From Staphylotrichum longicolle (Eukaryota; Ascomycota; Sordariomycetes; Sordariales; Chaetomiaceae): a stretch of 64,000 nucleotides of DNA. The stretch covers positions 744,001-808,000 of the forward strand of contig JAHCVI010000001.1 of the NCBI GenBank assembly GCA_019096155.1. Reading direction: 5' to 3'. The notes under the pieces are model-generated. The model made no database searches. It was not told where the DNA came from and was given only the letters and a program-made list of their open reading frames with translations. Made by a program: the position numbers and the translations under genes. Below are positions 33,958 to 46,951 of this stretch, piece by piece (the first letter of the stretch is position 1; every line of letters starts with the position of its first letter).

Positions 33958-35175
33958 ATGGCCGCCAACGGCAAGAACAGCGGCAAAGTCGCCGCTGATT
34001 TTGAAAAGATGATCCACGAGGGTATGTAACTGCGCGCGCACACCCCTGGCACTCAAGCACCGAACCAACAACCCTCCAGCTCGCGACCGCAAGAAGAACG
34101 AAGACCTCGCCGCCAGGATCTTTGGCAAGGACCGCCGCTCAAACACGCCCACCTCCAAGCCAAACCCCAAGCCAGCCACCGGCGCCGGTAGCCTCGCCAG
34201 TCGCGCGGGCGTGAAGAAGGTTTGTCTTTTGTCCCCAGCCACCAGCCGGTTTATCCCAACCGAGGGACTGACCTTGATCCACAGCAGCGCCCTGAACCCA
34301 ACCGCCCGCGCCACAGCACGGGCAACATCGACGGCGAATGGACGCACGATCTCCACGAGACCCAGTCGCGGGGTCCTAGGGCCAACGGTAACGCCAGCGG
34401 CAGCGGCGCCGGCTCGCTTGCCGCGCGCATCACCCAACCAAATGCCCCGCCGACCGGTCCACGCCAGCAACGGCGCGCTGCGCAGGTAGCACAGGCTCTG
34501 ATAAGATCAGAGTTGCAGTCCTCCCGCCAAGCGCACCATCAGCAGCAGCAGTCACCGTTTGCCAATGGCGCAACCCCTACGGCGCCGAAAGCGATGATGG
34601 CGGGCGCAAGCGCATTCAACAAGGGCATGACTATCAGGGGCCTCGCCGGGCCATTCGTCGTGATGGCGCAAAACTTCGCCCCCGGCACAACAGCAGCCGA
34701 CATCGAGAGCGCCATGACCCCTGTCGGCGGCATCGTCACGAGCTGCCGGGTGCTGAAGCAGCACCCGATTGTCATTGCCGAGATTGTCTTTGAGAGCAAG
34801 GAGGGCGCCGATAACGTCATCGCCACCTTCAACAACCAAACGGTATGCCACCTGTTGTTTTCTCTTCATCTGGAACGTCCAGCTGATCCTTTCCCACAGG
34901 CCGACGGTCGTGTCCTTAGTGTCTATGCCAAAATCGGCAACACCCCATCCACACCCTCCGCACAAAACCCATCCCGCCCGTCACCTGAGAACGAAGTGGT
35001 AGTGGACGGCTCCTACGGCTTCGACGAGCCCATGGACACAGGCTCCAGCGCGCCAAGACAGCCCCCAACGGGACCCGCGGCGAGAAGCGGCAGCGGGCTG
35101 TACAGCGACAATCTGGTCAAGACCAACCGCTGGGGTCGCGGTTTCAGCAGGGCTGGGCGCTTTGGTGGGAGATAG
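33958..35175 (+). CDS. RRM-domain RNA-binding protein
   Basis: Exons 33958-34021, 34080-34219, 34285-34842, 34900-35175 (345 aa). Junctions: MIHE-A-RDRKKNEDLAARIF, GVKK-QRPEPNRPRHST, FNNQT-ADGRVLSVYAK. The N-terminal third is basic and disordered with an Arg/Gln-rich helix (QQRRAAQVAQALIRSEL). Residues ~180-260 form one RNA-recognition-like fold: PFVVMAQNFAPGTTAADIESAM, then VTSCRVLKQHPIVIAEIVF and VLSVYAK; the RNP1 aromatic residues are replaced, so RNA binding by the canonical surface is doubtful. The C-terminus ends with LYSDNLVKTNRWGRGFSRAGR, an Arg/Gly tail resembling ALY/Mlo3-type mRNA-export adaptors. That comparison is tentative. Probably nuclear. Confidence 0.75.
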
Positions 35176-36766
35176 AGCTTCTCGCCCCCATCTTCTCCGC
35201 TTTCACGTTTGTCGGATAGATCTTTCAGTGTATTGAGTTGCAGGCATATTTATTCCCTCCTGGCTGGCTCTGGTTGGTGGGACTGGGTAATCAAAGCGAA
35301 CTGGGGCGCAATCGGGGAGCGCCATTCTGCAAGGCGTATTTGGCGTTCCAGGTTCATGAGACAAAGGAAATCAAGCATGGGGGAGGAGGGGCGGACAGAT
35401 AGGCAGCGTAGGCATGTACTTATCTTTGAACACGAAAAGCGCAATGGAGACGGCGCTCGCTGCGCCGGATCAACCAAGATGGGCATTTTCTGTTTTGTTT
35501 TATGACCTGTGTCGGACCTCCCCAACAAAGGCTTGCCTCCTATCCTGAACCAAGAAGCTAGCAGTTTGACAACAGAAGGATACCCTATGTTTTTCTTCCT
35601 CGACCTCTCAATTGAAACGAATACATCTATACATGCTCTTAGTGTTCCTCAGTGGGCGGCTTTGGACCCCTCCCAAGCCCCAACATGAACCGGCAACCCA
35701 GACTCAGCGACTTTTTGCTCCCAGGTAAACCCCCTGCTCCTCCATCGACCCAGACGGTCCAAGCAAAAAGAAGATAAAATGAAACAAGACAATAATGCCT
35801 AACAAAATATGCTCCCACCCGATCAAACTTGAAGAGCTGGAGGAGAAGAAGGGGTTGAATGCGGATGTGAGCCAAAATGAAGTGGAAGTGGACAAGCAAA
35901 CGATAAAAACAGAAAGCCGAGGACCCTATCAACCACCTGTCTGCTTGCTCCCGGTCATTCCATCCCTCCGGCTGTCCTGTCTCGCTGCCGCCATGCCGCC
36001 CCAGCCGCCCCGTTCCCTCTCTCCATACTCCCCAGGATTCGCCCCTTCCTGTTCTCCTGTCACCCCCTTGCCTAACACCGCACCTAGCCACTTTCCACGG
36101 GGTGTTCTACCCCCCTTTTCTCCTTTCTCCTTTTCTGACCAGCCATGCGGGGCGCGGGGGTGTGCTGGGTGTCAGTCTGGGCGGTTGGTGTATGCATGCT
36201 TGAGATGCCGAGTAAAAAGGAGTCAGGGGGAAGAGAGGGAGGGGGGGGGGGGGTGGTAGGTAGGTTGGAACCTGCGCCGCCCACCCACTCCATCCGGACC
36301 ACGCAAAACAAAACAAAAAATCAACCAACAGCTCGGCAGGGAGGAAGCACCCCCGAACCAAGACCGCGACCACGACGACAACGACAGCAACAGAACAAAA
36401 CAAAGGACGGGGTTTGATGACAAGGACGACAACACGATAGATGGTGAAGGGGTTGATGACAACAACAACGACAACAACAACAATGACGATGATGATGATG
36501 CACGTTCAAAAGCTAGGTAGCAACACAAACAGCGACTCTTGGAAGCAGAAGAGAACAAAAACCCACGACACAAAAAGAGAAAAAAGAAACGCCGAGAAGT
36601 TTGCAACACAGGGAAGGAAGAACCCCCATCAATCCATAACAGCATAGTAGCATAGCATAGCATAGCATATCATATCCGCCCCCCCCTCCTCTCTCCTTCC
36701 CGTCCCCACCCCGCCTTCCACACTCCTACCCCTCCCTCTGCCATAAGTGATAAGCCATATCCAACT
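35176..36766. other. Convergent 3' intergenic region with simple repeats
   Basis: 1.6 kb between convergent stop codons of the RRM gene and YAK1. Simple-sequence content is high: a 13-base G run at 36241-36253, AAC/GAC/GAT triplets at about 36448-36502, and a GCATA pentanucleotide array at 36642-36670. Open frames here are low-complexity. No gene supported; a long YAK1 3' UTR is plausible. Confidence 0.5.
36642..36670. repeat. (GCATA)n microsatellite
   Basis: Imperfect pentanucleotide array, about five units of GCATA with one interruption, roughly 100 bases past the YAK1 stop codon. Likely polymorphic and useful as a strain marker. Confidence 0.75.
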
Positions 36767-39700
36767 TCACCCCTTCACCCACCTTCCCTTTCTCACACCC
36801 AACGTTTTGCTCATATTTTGCATCCCCCCCGGCTTGGAGCTCCCGTCTTCAATCTCAATGCCACGGACTCTGGCCACTCCCCATGAACCCTCCTCGAGCG
36901 TCCTCTCCTCCAGGTTCCTGATGAAATCCCGATTGCTCCCTCCCCCGCCGCCGCGCCCCGTCTGCTGTGCGCGGCTGCCCCGCCGGACCCCCCTGGCCGA
37001 GGTCTGGTGGTCCATGCCCGCGAGCCCGTCGGGCGGCGGCGGGTAGTAGGCTGGGCTGGGCTGCAGGCGGATCGGCTGGGTCGGGTCGAGGTGGCTGGCG
37101 ACGCGCTGGATGGCCGCGGGGATGCCGCTCTGTTGTTGCTCCATCGTCGAGGCGCGCTGCCGGGGCCGGTTTTGCTGTTGTTGCTGCTGGGCGGCGTACA
37201 TGTTGGATTGGGCGTAGTTGGCTGGCGGCATTTGCACGGGGGCCTGTTGTTGTTGTTGCTGCATGCCCATTTGGCCGTAGCCGCCCTGCTGGCCGCTGTA
37301 GGGAGGGGGTGCGCCGGGGTGCGCGTTGCTGGGGGCGTACATGTTGTTGTTGCCGTAGAGCTGTGGTGGTTGGGCGTGGCCTTGTTGTGGGTATTGTCCG
37401 GCGACCATGGAGCCGTATGCCCCTTGCGCCGCCGAGCTTGCCTGGGCCTGGGCCTGCGCGGCTTGTGCCCTCTGCTTGCTCACGGCCTCGGCTTGTATTT
37501 GTTGTTGCGTCCCCGGGGCTGGTGACCTGTTCAGGGCACTCGACTTGAGGTTCATGGGCGGCACAAACTGGCCGGTATACTTCTGTTGTGTGATGAAGGG
37601 ATGCAGCTTCGCTTGCTGGGGCGACCACCTTTCCAGGGGGTTGATCGTCAGCAGACCCCTGACGAAGTCAATGAAGGCAATGCGGTTGTTCATCTCTGAG
37701 ACACGGTCAGCTCTGCTCCCCACACCACCATCGTCAGTTTGAACTTACCTCGATCAATCTCCGACTGCTTCATGTTCTTCCGCGGCATCGGATAAGACTT
37801 GATGATCTCGGGCAGCGTATTAGCCTGGAAGTACTTCTTGCTTGGCTGTTCCTTGACGCCGCGCTCCCGCGAGTACTGCTCCATGCTCTTCAGGTGGTAG
37901 GTGCGCCTCCCAAACTCGTCCTGCCGCTTCTCGAAGAACTCGCCGGCTTGCTTGCCCATCTCAATCATCCAATTTGGCGGGTTCCCGAGCATCTCGACGA
38001 TCCTCGACACCTGGTTGTACTCCGAGGATCCAGGGAAAAGGGGAAGACCCAGGAACAACTCGACCACGATGCACCCCAGCGACCACATGTCGATGGCCGA
38101 GGAGTAGGGCAGGCCGAGCAGGACCTCGGGCGACCGGTAAAATCGGGACTGAATGTAGGTGTAGACGGTTTGCCGTTCATCGCATGCGGAGCCAAAATCA
38201 ATGATCTTGATGATGGGACTCTCGAGATTCTTGAGGAGGATATTTTCGGGTTTCAAGTCGCAGTGAATCAGCCTCGCCTTGTTCAGCAGGGCCAAGCCAT
38301 TGAGCAGCTGCTGAGCAAAGACGCGGACCAGGGTTGTGCTAAGACCACGGAACTGGTTTTGCTTGATGAGTTCGTAGAGGTTGACGCTCAGCAGCTCAAA
38401 CACCAAACACAGGTGCTGCCGGTGGATGAAGGTGTCCTTGAGTCGGAGGAGATGATGGTCGTCGTTCTTGTCTAGCTTGGTATTGAGCTGGTCGCCTGAT
38501 TAGCAATTGGGCAAGTCTACGAGGTAGGGGCACGGAGGCAATTTACCAGGTCCAGAACAGAGACCTCCATCATACTCTGGTTAAAGTAGGCGGTGCGGTT
38601 CTTGATCACCTTGACCGCGACCACCTCCTGCGTCTTCATGTTCTGACACTTTACCACCTGGCCAAAGGTGCCTTGGCCGAGGACGTCCAGAATCAAGTAC
38701 CGGTTCCTGCGCGAGATATTAGTCGCCAAATTCATCCATCCAAACCCGAGGGATGTCCATATGTCCATACTTGTGCCCGGCCTCTTCGGAGCCGAGGATG
38801 TCATTGACGTAGAGAATGTAGTCGCTATCCTCGTTGTCGTAGCCATCGTTCTTGACCCCCTTGCTCGGCTTGGTCAACACACGGCGGGGATTGCGCGACG
38901 ACTCGTACTTGAATCCGGGATTGCAGATGCGGTAGGTGGCGGGGAGGTGCACGGTGAGGGCTTGGAGGGGCTGTCATGATAGTCAAAGGTTAGCATCGGG
39001 GGCGACGAGCGTGACGATCCGGGGTCATGTAGTAAACTGACGCTGATGAAGCCGCCTTCGGGATTGGCCCGGCGGAAGGGCGGTTGGGCGTTGACCTTGG
39101 GCTTGAGGTCTGTCGGCGCCCGAATCCTCCTGAATTCGGGGACGGGTCCCTTGTCCAGCATGGGCTGGGCACGCTTGGGAGACTTGGGGTCCGCGTAGGA
39201 GTTGTCCATTGGGGTCAGCGACGACGGCGAGTACGTGTCCTGCCCGGGTGCGTATGGGCTGATGGGCGGGAGTTGTGGCGCCCCTTGCCGGCTGCTGTAG
39301 TAGGGGCTCTGTTGTGGGGGGTAGTCGGAGGAGCGAGTTGGTGATTGGCGCTGTGCCGGTTGCTGAGAGAATTGGCTTGCGCCCGGGGCCTTGGAGCCGT
39401 AGGGCGATGTGGGGGACATGACCTCCATGGGGGAGTATCGCTGGGCAGCGGCGGAGGGCTCTTGTGGGAGAAGCTTGGCAGTTGGGACGCCCGAGCTCGA
39501 GAGGTGGTGTTGATGATGGGGCCTCATGGGGTACTTGGCGCTGGAATTCAGGCCGGCGTACGGGTCGTGCGAGTCCTGCATCGGGACGTCGCCATTTCCG
39601 TCGCGCACATGGGGGCTCGCTAATGGTGACGTCGCGGCTGATGACTGCTGGTGCGGATTGAGGCCGCCCTGGTAGTTGTCGTACTTGAAGCCAGCGGGAG

Positions 39701-39842
39701 GTTGTTGCGATTGCGCCGGGTTCTGGCCGCCGGACCCGTAGTCTCGCGGCGACATCTGGGAGCTGTTGACGTTGCTTCCGTTATTGTATCGCCGCTGGCC
39801 GCCGGCGCTGGCAGGATCGTTGTACGCCTGCCATTGCTCCAT
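36767..39842 (-). CDS. YAK1: Dual-specificity protein kinase Yak1 (DYRK family)
   Basis: Ser/Thr kinase that restrains growth under low PKA/TOR signalling and promotes stress responses. Exons on the minus strand: 39842-39042, 38970-38771, 38706-38547, 38487-37749, 37695-36767 (942 aa). The start is the Met of MEQWQAYNDPAS. The N-terminal ~330 residues are Pro/Ser/Gln-rich, with a conserved block before the kinase (TYRICNPGFKYESS, GYDNEDSDYILYVND). The kinase has glycine loop LGQGTFGQVVKC, VAVKVIKN, catalytic loop HCDLKPENILL (~462), DFGSA, activation Tyr pair in YTYIQSRFYRSPEVLLG (~497), and INPLERWSPQQAKLHPFI at the end. All catalytic residues are present. The tail (~280 residues) is Gln-rich with several poly-Q runs. 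The acceptor before exon 4 is the CAG in GACCAG, giving SVLDL-LNTKLDKNDDHH, the Yak1 consensus; an earlier CAG would break the frame. Confidence 0.95.
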
Positions 39843-42800
39843 GGCTGCTGCTGGGTCGCCGAGACGTCGGCGCGCTGCTCGCTCGAGTGCGAGGCAGGTA
39901 AAATGGTGGTGGAGGAGGTGGAGGTGGGTGGTGTTGCGTGGAATCCTCTCCGTGTCGCAGACTCGCAGACTCGCAGGCTCGCAGCAAGGCACAGGACAGG
40001 GTAAACGAGTTTGGGGTCCTTAGGTGGGCTTGGGCTCTGGTGCGGAGGGGGAGACCCGCTCTCAGCCAGACAGCGGGTCCGTCACGGCCCACTGCGCAGT
40101 CAGCCAAGGTCGGTTTCGAGCAGGGATCGAAGCGGCGCTTGGGTGCACCACTGCACGCGTTTGGCAGGAGCGCTGAGGGGACCCGCACGGCGCGGCGAGG
40201 ATCAAGAAAGGAAACCTGACGGGAACAGCTTAAACGAAATGGCGAGGGACGGGAGACCCGAGGGCAATTCCCTCTCGCGAGGTCGGACAGGATGGACAGG
40301 ATGGACACGGCCGGGATTGCTCAGAGATCTCGTTGCGGAAAGCAGAAAACGAAGACACTAGAGATCAAACCGAGAAGAGACGACTGATGACGATTTCAAC
40401 ACTGGGGACAAGTCCCTGGCCCGGTCGGGCACCCCTGCAACCCGAAGCCAGCACCGCATCGAAATCCCCAGGCCACGGTTGCTGAGGAAGCGCCAGCCAG
40501 AGAATAAACGCCGCTGTCAGGTCGAGCTCTGACCACAATGGCGTTTTCCCGGCTGGCCGAGAAAGCCACTCAATTCAAACAATGAAAGGCGGTTGGCTGG
40601 GCGCGGTTCTGGATCGTGGAGCTTGCAAGACGCTGCTGTTACCGGAACTGGGCCGACCTGGGTTTCGAGCTTGGGATCTCCCTTATGCTCGCACTGTTTC
40701 CGTCAGCAAGCCGAGGGACCGACGGACGAAATTCCAGCTTTGGAGGAAACCCGCGTCAAATGCCCAATTGCCTGCGGAACCTTAAAAGGTTTGACAGCTG
40801 CTTCATCACAGTTGCAGAAGAGTGCGGTGCGCAGAGCAAACCCGATGGGAGTAAAATACCACCCCTCCATTGTATTTCCGTAATGTTCTCCTGCATCATC
40901 CAGTCTTGGCGTTCCTCGTTCCTTCCACGAAAGCTGCAGCCAGGTCCCCCTCACAGCGTTGCTCTGCCCTTGACATTACAACTATCACCGACTCCTTTGT
41001 CCGATCTGCTCGCTATTACTCTTTTTCTTGCCCGTCCTCTACGGCATCGCCCGCAACAAGTCACCTCGCCACCCGCTCCCTCTTTTTGCTCGTACGTCCA
41101 CTCAGTTCAGTCACAGTCAGTCCAGACAGGGTGGCGATGAGCCCACCACGCAAAGCAGGGGTCCCCCGACACACCCCGCGCTCGCCCTGCAGCTGTCCCC
41201 TCGATCTCCAGCACGAGCAAAGCAGCAAGACGTTACGAGGGCAGGTTTGACGTAAACCGTCATCACAACTGTCAAACTCCAATGCATTGCCGCATCAAGT
41301 CATTGCATACATGGCGCCAGTAATTCCCCCCTTACCCGGGAGATAATCCAACAGGCGACTGCAAAAGTGGGCTTTCACGATATCACGACAACAACAAATG
41401 GAGGAAAATGTCACAGGCCGAAAACTGGCAGGCAGATTGGGCATCAATCCCGCCGCACCATTGCCCCCTCGTCGGAGTGGTAGCCGCACAGGCCACAGCC
41501 AATGACAGCGCCAGCCAGAAACCAAACACAGCTTTTGATCTTCCACATCACCATTGGGTAAACTATGTAGCAAAGTGTAGCCAATGATCTTGGGAAACAC
41601 ATTAGAGGGCATCGGATCAGGCAGGTGAGGTCTCGTTATTTTTCCTGCCATCTCTGCCTTCACCTGGCCTCTCCCAGCCTCCCCACGTCGTCCCATTTGA
41701 CAGCAGCGGCTTGGCAGGTGATGGACAGGTCCCGAGGGTTTCTTCACATGGCCCAAGTCAATCAAAAGTCTGGACAAAAGAAAATACTCGACCATGACCG
41801 CGCGCCCGAGATTTAAAGACGGCAATGTCAATGCCAAAATCATCTGGAATTCCCCTAATTCCCCCGTCCACTATCTGCCCAGATCACCAGGTTCTCCTTT
41901 TTCGTCACAACCAAACCAAACGAAGCACCAAACTTCCTTTCTTCCCCAATCCTTCTCCATTCCCAATAACCTTGCCAGCCACCAAACCCGCAGACTTTCC
42001 CCCCGCCCAGTCCTTGGCTGCTGGCATCCCATAAGAATAGATTCCCTCCCCCAGGCCACACTGTCCTAGGTAGCTAGCCGCTGGCCCTTGCCGGGCCCAG
42101 ACAAAAAGACGGCCGCCGTTGACTGACTTCGCTTCTTCTGAGTGGCCGGTCAAAAGTAGACCAGAATTAAGAAAAGGAAACCACTCACCGCGCGTCCTCC
42201 AAAACTCAGCAGTTTTCCAGAGTTTGAGTGCAACCCAGGTACATTCATTGACAACAGGCTGTAAACGAAGAAGGGCGAGAGAAGGCCGAAAGAAATCATA
42301 AAATCATTCCATCCAGCTGTAAGGAAGAGGGGAGAAAAAAAAAACCAGACCGGCCCGCCAAAAAGGACACAAGAGAAAAAAGACGGACAAACTCCGCCGC
42401 GATTCGATCAAAAGTGGTATTGGTATCCAGCGCGCGGCGACAAGAAAAGACGAAACACACACAACACACCGAGATATGAGAATGAGAGAGGAAAATCACG
42501 GCTTGAAATTTTTGACGAGAGCAGAGAGAGATAGAGAGGAGAGCAGCAGAAAAAAAGCGACGACGTAGACCGAAGTAAACTAAAGAATCAGATCATGCCC
42601 GCGGGGGAATCACTGCAACGACCGAAGAAGACATTTGGGGGAGGAAACGACCAAGACGACGAACACGACGAGGAGAAAACGCAATTCGCAGTGCAAAAGA
42701 CGTGATACACAGAATGGAAGAAGCAAACAAGGCTCCAATCCCCCCGCCGACCAGATACCCCGAAAAAACCAACTCGAATGACTGCCAGTAAGATTCCTCA

Positions 42801-42986
42801 GATCGTGAAAAGAAGACGTTTCGACGTTGGAAGAAATTGTAACGTTCCAGACTCCTCGAAGGCTGCGAGAGACACCGACCCAAGATCCCAAAGCGCTTCT
42901 TTTTCCCCCTTCACAGAATGAAATGGAGGGTTAGCAAGCCAGTATCGAGGGCCCGTCGTTCAGCGAGGGCCGCGCCACCGGGACCC
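39843..42986. other. Long intergenic region upstream of YAK1
   Basis: 3.1 kb holding the YAK1 promoter and leader (high-coordinate side of the kinase gene) and the 3' UTR of PUB1. Many short frames on both strands, none protein-like. Long upstream regions are typical of fungal signalling kinases. The part 42240-42900 is purine-rich on the plus strand, as expected for a pyrimidine-rich minus-strand 3' UTR. Confidence 0.5.
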
Positions 42987-44734
42987 CTAACCCTGGTAGC
43001 CAGAAAACCCGTTGTTGAAGTTCTGACCCTGAGGGGCCTGGTTCCACTGTTGCGGGTTGGACTGTTGGCCACGGCCGTAGCCGCCGGCGCTGGGCGGGCC
43101 GCTGTAGTTCATGGGCTGGGCACCGTAACCGGCGGGCGACTGAGCCTGGGGGCCGCCGTAGCCCGGCTGCTGGCCCGGACCGCCGTAAGAACCTATGGGA
43201 GCGTCAACAACTGAGCTCGAGGCAGCAAACTCGCGAGGATACTTACCACCATACTGGTTGAAGTAGGTGGAGGGCGTGCCGGGGTAGCCAGGGGTCTGGG
43301 CGCTCTGAGGGCTGTACTGCTGGTTGGGGTCAAACTGCTGAGGATGGCTCGGCGTCTTGTCCTTGCCCCACTGTTGCATTGTTAGTCTTCCGCCGTTGCC
43401 CATTGACTAAAGAGTTGAGAGGGGACGTACACTGCACTTGAGCGGGCGACCGTTGACATTGTAACCGTTCAGCTGGCAGATGGCCATGGCAGCGTTCTCG
43501 TGCGTATCCATCTTGACGAAAGCAAAGCCGCGGTCGGCCTGGAAGCGCGACTCGACCACAAAGCCAAAGTTCTGGAAGAGCGGAACAATGTCGTTCTGGG
43601 TCGTGTACGGAGTCAGGTTGCCCACGTAGCAGGTCGTCTGCCAGGCCGGGGTCTGGTTGACGATCATGTCATAGCTGTGGACGCCGTGGGTCGGGAAATG
43701 GTGATGACCGTACGGGGTCGTCGGGGTCATGCCCATCTGCTGCATGGCCTGTTGCTGGGCCATGGACGGCTGGCCCTTCTGGTTGGCCCAGTTGCAGCGA
43801 ATGGCGCGGGAGCCGAGCCACTCGCCGTCCATGGAGCTCAGCGCCTTCTCGGCATCCGGGCGCTCGCGGAACGCGACGAAACCATATCCTCGGGAGCGCC
43901 CTGTTTTCATATCCCACATGACGCGAGCCTCGGAGACGGAGCCGAAGGCGGAGAAAGCCTGGAGAAGGACCTCGTCGTTCACCTCGTTGGAGAGATCGCC
44001 AACGAAAATGTGGAAGTGGTTCGAGGTGTCCTCCTTGTTGTTGTTGTTGGACTGGTAGGCCCAGTTGACGCGGATCTCCTGAGGAATACGTATTAGCACG
44101 ACCAATCTATTTCGTGTGCTATCGCGGGGAAGAGAGACGTACCGACTGGTGGACACGGCGGCCATTCAGGGTCTGCATAGCGCGCTCCGCAGCACCGGGG
44201 TCATCGTACTCGACGAAACCGTAGTTGTAGCCCTTAGCCTAACCCCAACCATGTCAGCGAGCGGGTCAACGAAAAGGGGCAGGGCGCAAAAGGGGGCAGA
44301 ATCCGGAAGCGCCAGACCGAGCGCCCAGGTGCAACTGTGTGTCACCCAAAGCCACTTACATTCTTGTCCGGAATGATCTTGACGCTCTGAACATGGCCGG
44401 TGGTCTCAAAGATCTGACGCAGGACGTCCTCAGTGACGCGAGGGTCCAGGCCTCCGACGTACAGCGCACGCTTGTTCGGCTCGGGGGCAGCGCGGCGGCC
44501 GAAGGGACCACCACTGCTGGGGGACATCATGCCGCTCTTGTCGCCCCCGCCCATGGGGGAGGTGATGGCGGTCGGGATCGGGTTCGTGTTCTGGGGGATG
44601 TGAAGAGGAGGCGGCGGCATGTGGGCCGGGTTCGAGCCAGCGTTCTGGCCATTCTCGTAGCCGGGAGCGCCCGCGTTGACCTGGGGCGGCGGCGGCAGTT
44701 GACCAGAGGTCGTCGGGGGACCGTTGTCAGCCAT
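42987..44734 (-). CDS. PUB1: Poly(A)+ RNA-binding protein Pub1 (TIA-1 family)
   Basis: Nuclear and cytoplasmic RNA-binding protein that binds U- and A-rich mRNA elements, stabilises transcripts and joins stress granules. Exons on the minus strand: 44734-44360, 44238-44143, 44078-43431, 43370-43247, 43192-42987 (482 aa). Three RRMs: RRM1 with ALYVGGLDPRVTEDVLRQIF and GYNYGFVEYDDP; RRM2 with HIFVGDLSNEVNDEVLLQAF and SRGYGFVAFRERPDAEKAL; RRM3 with CYVGNLTPYTTQNDIVPLF and RGFAFVKMDTHENA, followed by the diagnostic WGKDK. RNP1 and RNP2 are intact in all three. The tail is Gln/Gly/Tyr/Pro-rich and prion-like, as in yeast Pub1. The last intron (43193-43246) is 54 nt, in frame and stop-free, so both spliced and retained forms can encode protein. 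Confidence 0.95.
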
Positions 44735-46951
44735 CTTTGCGGAAGGTTGGCGAGAGTTGCTTGGGGGAAGAGCAGAAGAGGTCGACGAATGGGAAAGGAC
44801 AGCGGCAGGGCCTTTCTTGGCAGCGCAAACCCCACTGAGGAGACTGCTTGTCCAGATGAATGCCTGTCTCAGTGCGAGCCGGCCGAGAGCGACTCAAGAC
44901 TCCTGGTCGCAAGAACGAAGCGAAAGCGCAGAAGACACCAGAGTCAAAAGCTGGTGCGTCCTTCTACAGCACGGTCCCACGATTCAGGGCCGCGGTGTCG
45001 CTTTGCAAATGAGAAGGAGGACGAGCAGAGAGCAGCTTGCAACAGTCGCCGGCCAATAGAAGGAGCCAGAGAGAGAAAACTAAAGATAAAACGGCCGCTG
45101 TGCAGAAGGCACAGGAGAGGAGGCTCAAACCGTGACTGCGCTTGGAACTGCGATGAGCTGGGGACGAGACGGCGACGAACAAGACAGACGCGTATTGACG
45201 ACGACGAGGAGAAGAAGGAGCAGGAGGAAACCGACAAAAGAAGAGTGAAAAGACCCGGCCGTTACAAGGAGGAGAGCCCCCGAAAATGACAACAGCGCCG
45301 GCCGATCCAAGCAGATGCTTGACTGAACTCCTCGATGGTGGAAGGAGGTTAGGAAAAAAGGATGTGAGAGGAAGAGCGCGTGGCAGGCATGAAGAGGGGG
45401 AGGATTTTTGATCGAGCCATCCATTGATTGACCTGGGTTTGGGATTGGCGAGCTTTACTGCTGCAGAGCCCTGGAAGCCTGGGCATCTGGGGGCGCTGAA
45501 AAGCGGGGAACGGTCCTCATGGTGGCCATAGCGGCAGCCCCTCCTCCCTGGAAGGTCCCTCCTCCCGCACTGAAAGTACGTCCTAGGCCCAAAGGTCCCC
45601 ATGCAATCTGTACCTGATTCTGGGGTGACGGGAGGTGGGATGACACCTTGGTGTCTCCCTGGATCTGCAGCTCACGGGATCCGTCTGGGCATGGCGTCAA
45701 CCTGAGTTGCTGATAGCTGATAGCTGCAGGCGAATGATTGCCTCGCTTCCAAGTCCCAATGCACGCCAGATCAGGCTGACCCAAACTCTGAGGTGATAGG
45801 GTCGGGTCCAGGGATCCTAGGTCAGATCATGGCTGGCAAAGTCTCAAAGGGTGTTCGTTTTGATTCAGATTCACAGATGTAGGTATCTTATAAACATCAC
45901 TTGTCTGTTGTCGTCTTGGTGAACGCTGGTTGTGTGACAGCCATTGACAAACAAGAGTGTCTCGCCTGCTGGCAGATCCAACAACACCTGAGCAGAGCTG
46001 ACCGACCCAGGCAAAGGGCCCCGCGAAATTGTAGGTACACTTTCCACTGTTTCCACCCAGATTCTTACTCAGGAGGTGAAATTGCGAGGCCTGTGGCGAG
46101 CAGGCTCAATTGCTTATCAAGCAACTTTCAAGACCTAGAATGGTGGCTTGGGTCTTTTGGCCTTGTCTGTTGCACGAACGTGTTGCAGTCTTGAGGAGCC
46201 AGAAGCACTCTGGCCTTTCTTTATCAGATGCCTTGTTGGGGACCCTTTGAGTTGATGGAGTGGGTGGGGATTCCAGCTCGAATTGAAGGCCAGCCAGCGG
46301 GGTCACTCTGAATCCGGGCCCGCATGCCCGTTGGCTGAGGGGCTGGGCTTAGCGCATTTTCATCTTGCCTGGGCGTGCTGGGCCCCACCCAGTAGCATTG
46401 ATTGGTCAGTGAGCAACAGGGACCAATCCACTTGCTTCCATGGGGCAAATGGGAAGCTTGCAGCACCCCCTGCACACCTGCACATGGAGTAACTTCCGAC
46501 CAGCAGCTTCGCGCGCAAGCAAGCTCTCATCCCGTCCATTGGTCATTTGGCGAGCCTCGAACTCCCGTCCCCCCACAAATCCACATCTTGGGAATACAGA
46601 ACAGCCGACCAACAAACGCAACCGCAAGGCGCTGCTGGAGCTAAAATCGACATCAGCTCGGCCCAGTACAAAGTTACTTGCCAGTCTGTCGGTCCCAACG
46701 ATCTAAACTGGCAGTTAGTTTTAGCCTCGGATTCTGGAATTGGTCAAGTTTTCAGGGCAGATGGGAGCGGTTCCCAACTAAGGTACCTTAGTTTCCATCC
46801 ACGGTGACGTTCCCGTCAGCCTACAACATCCCTCCCGCGTCGATCACTTATTACTCAGGGTCATCAACTTCGACACACGAGCGCCTTGGTGCCCGTTTGC
46901 CCCATTTCGCCCATAATTGGAGTCTCCTTCGATAGTCCAGGCGTCCTCAAA
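44735..46951. other. Divergent intergenic region, PUB1 / Mediator-like gene
   Basis: 2.2 kb between divergent start codons. The part next to PUB1 (44735-45400) is purine-rich on the plus strand, that is pyrimidine-rich on the PUB1 sense strand, like a long leader. Short open frames here are not protein-like. No RNA gene recognised. Confidence 0.5.

Noticed and set aside
40081..40140. tRNA-like B-box (GGTTTCGAG) upstream of YAK1
   Set aside because: No matching A box, acceptor stem or anticodon arm at the right spacing.
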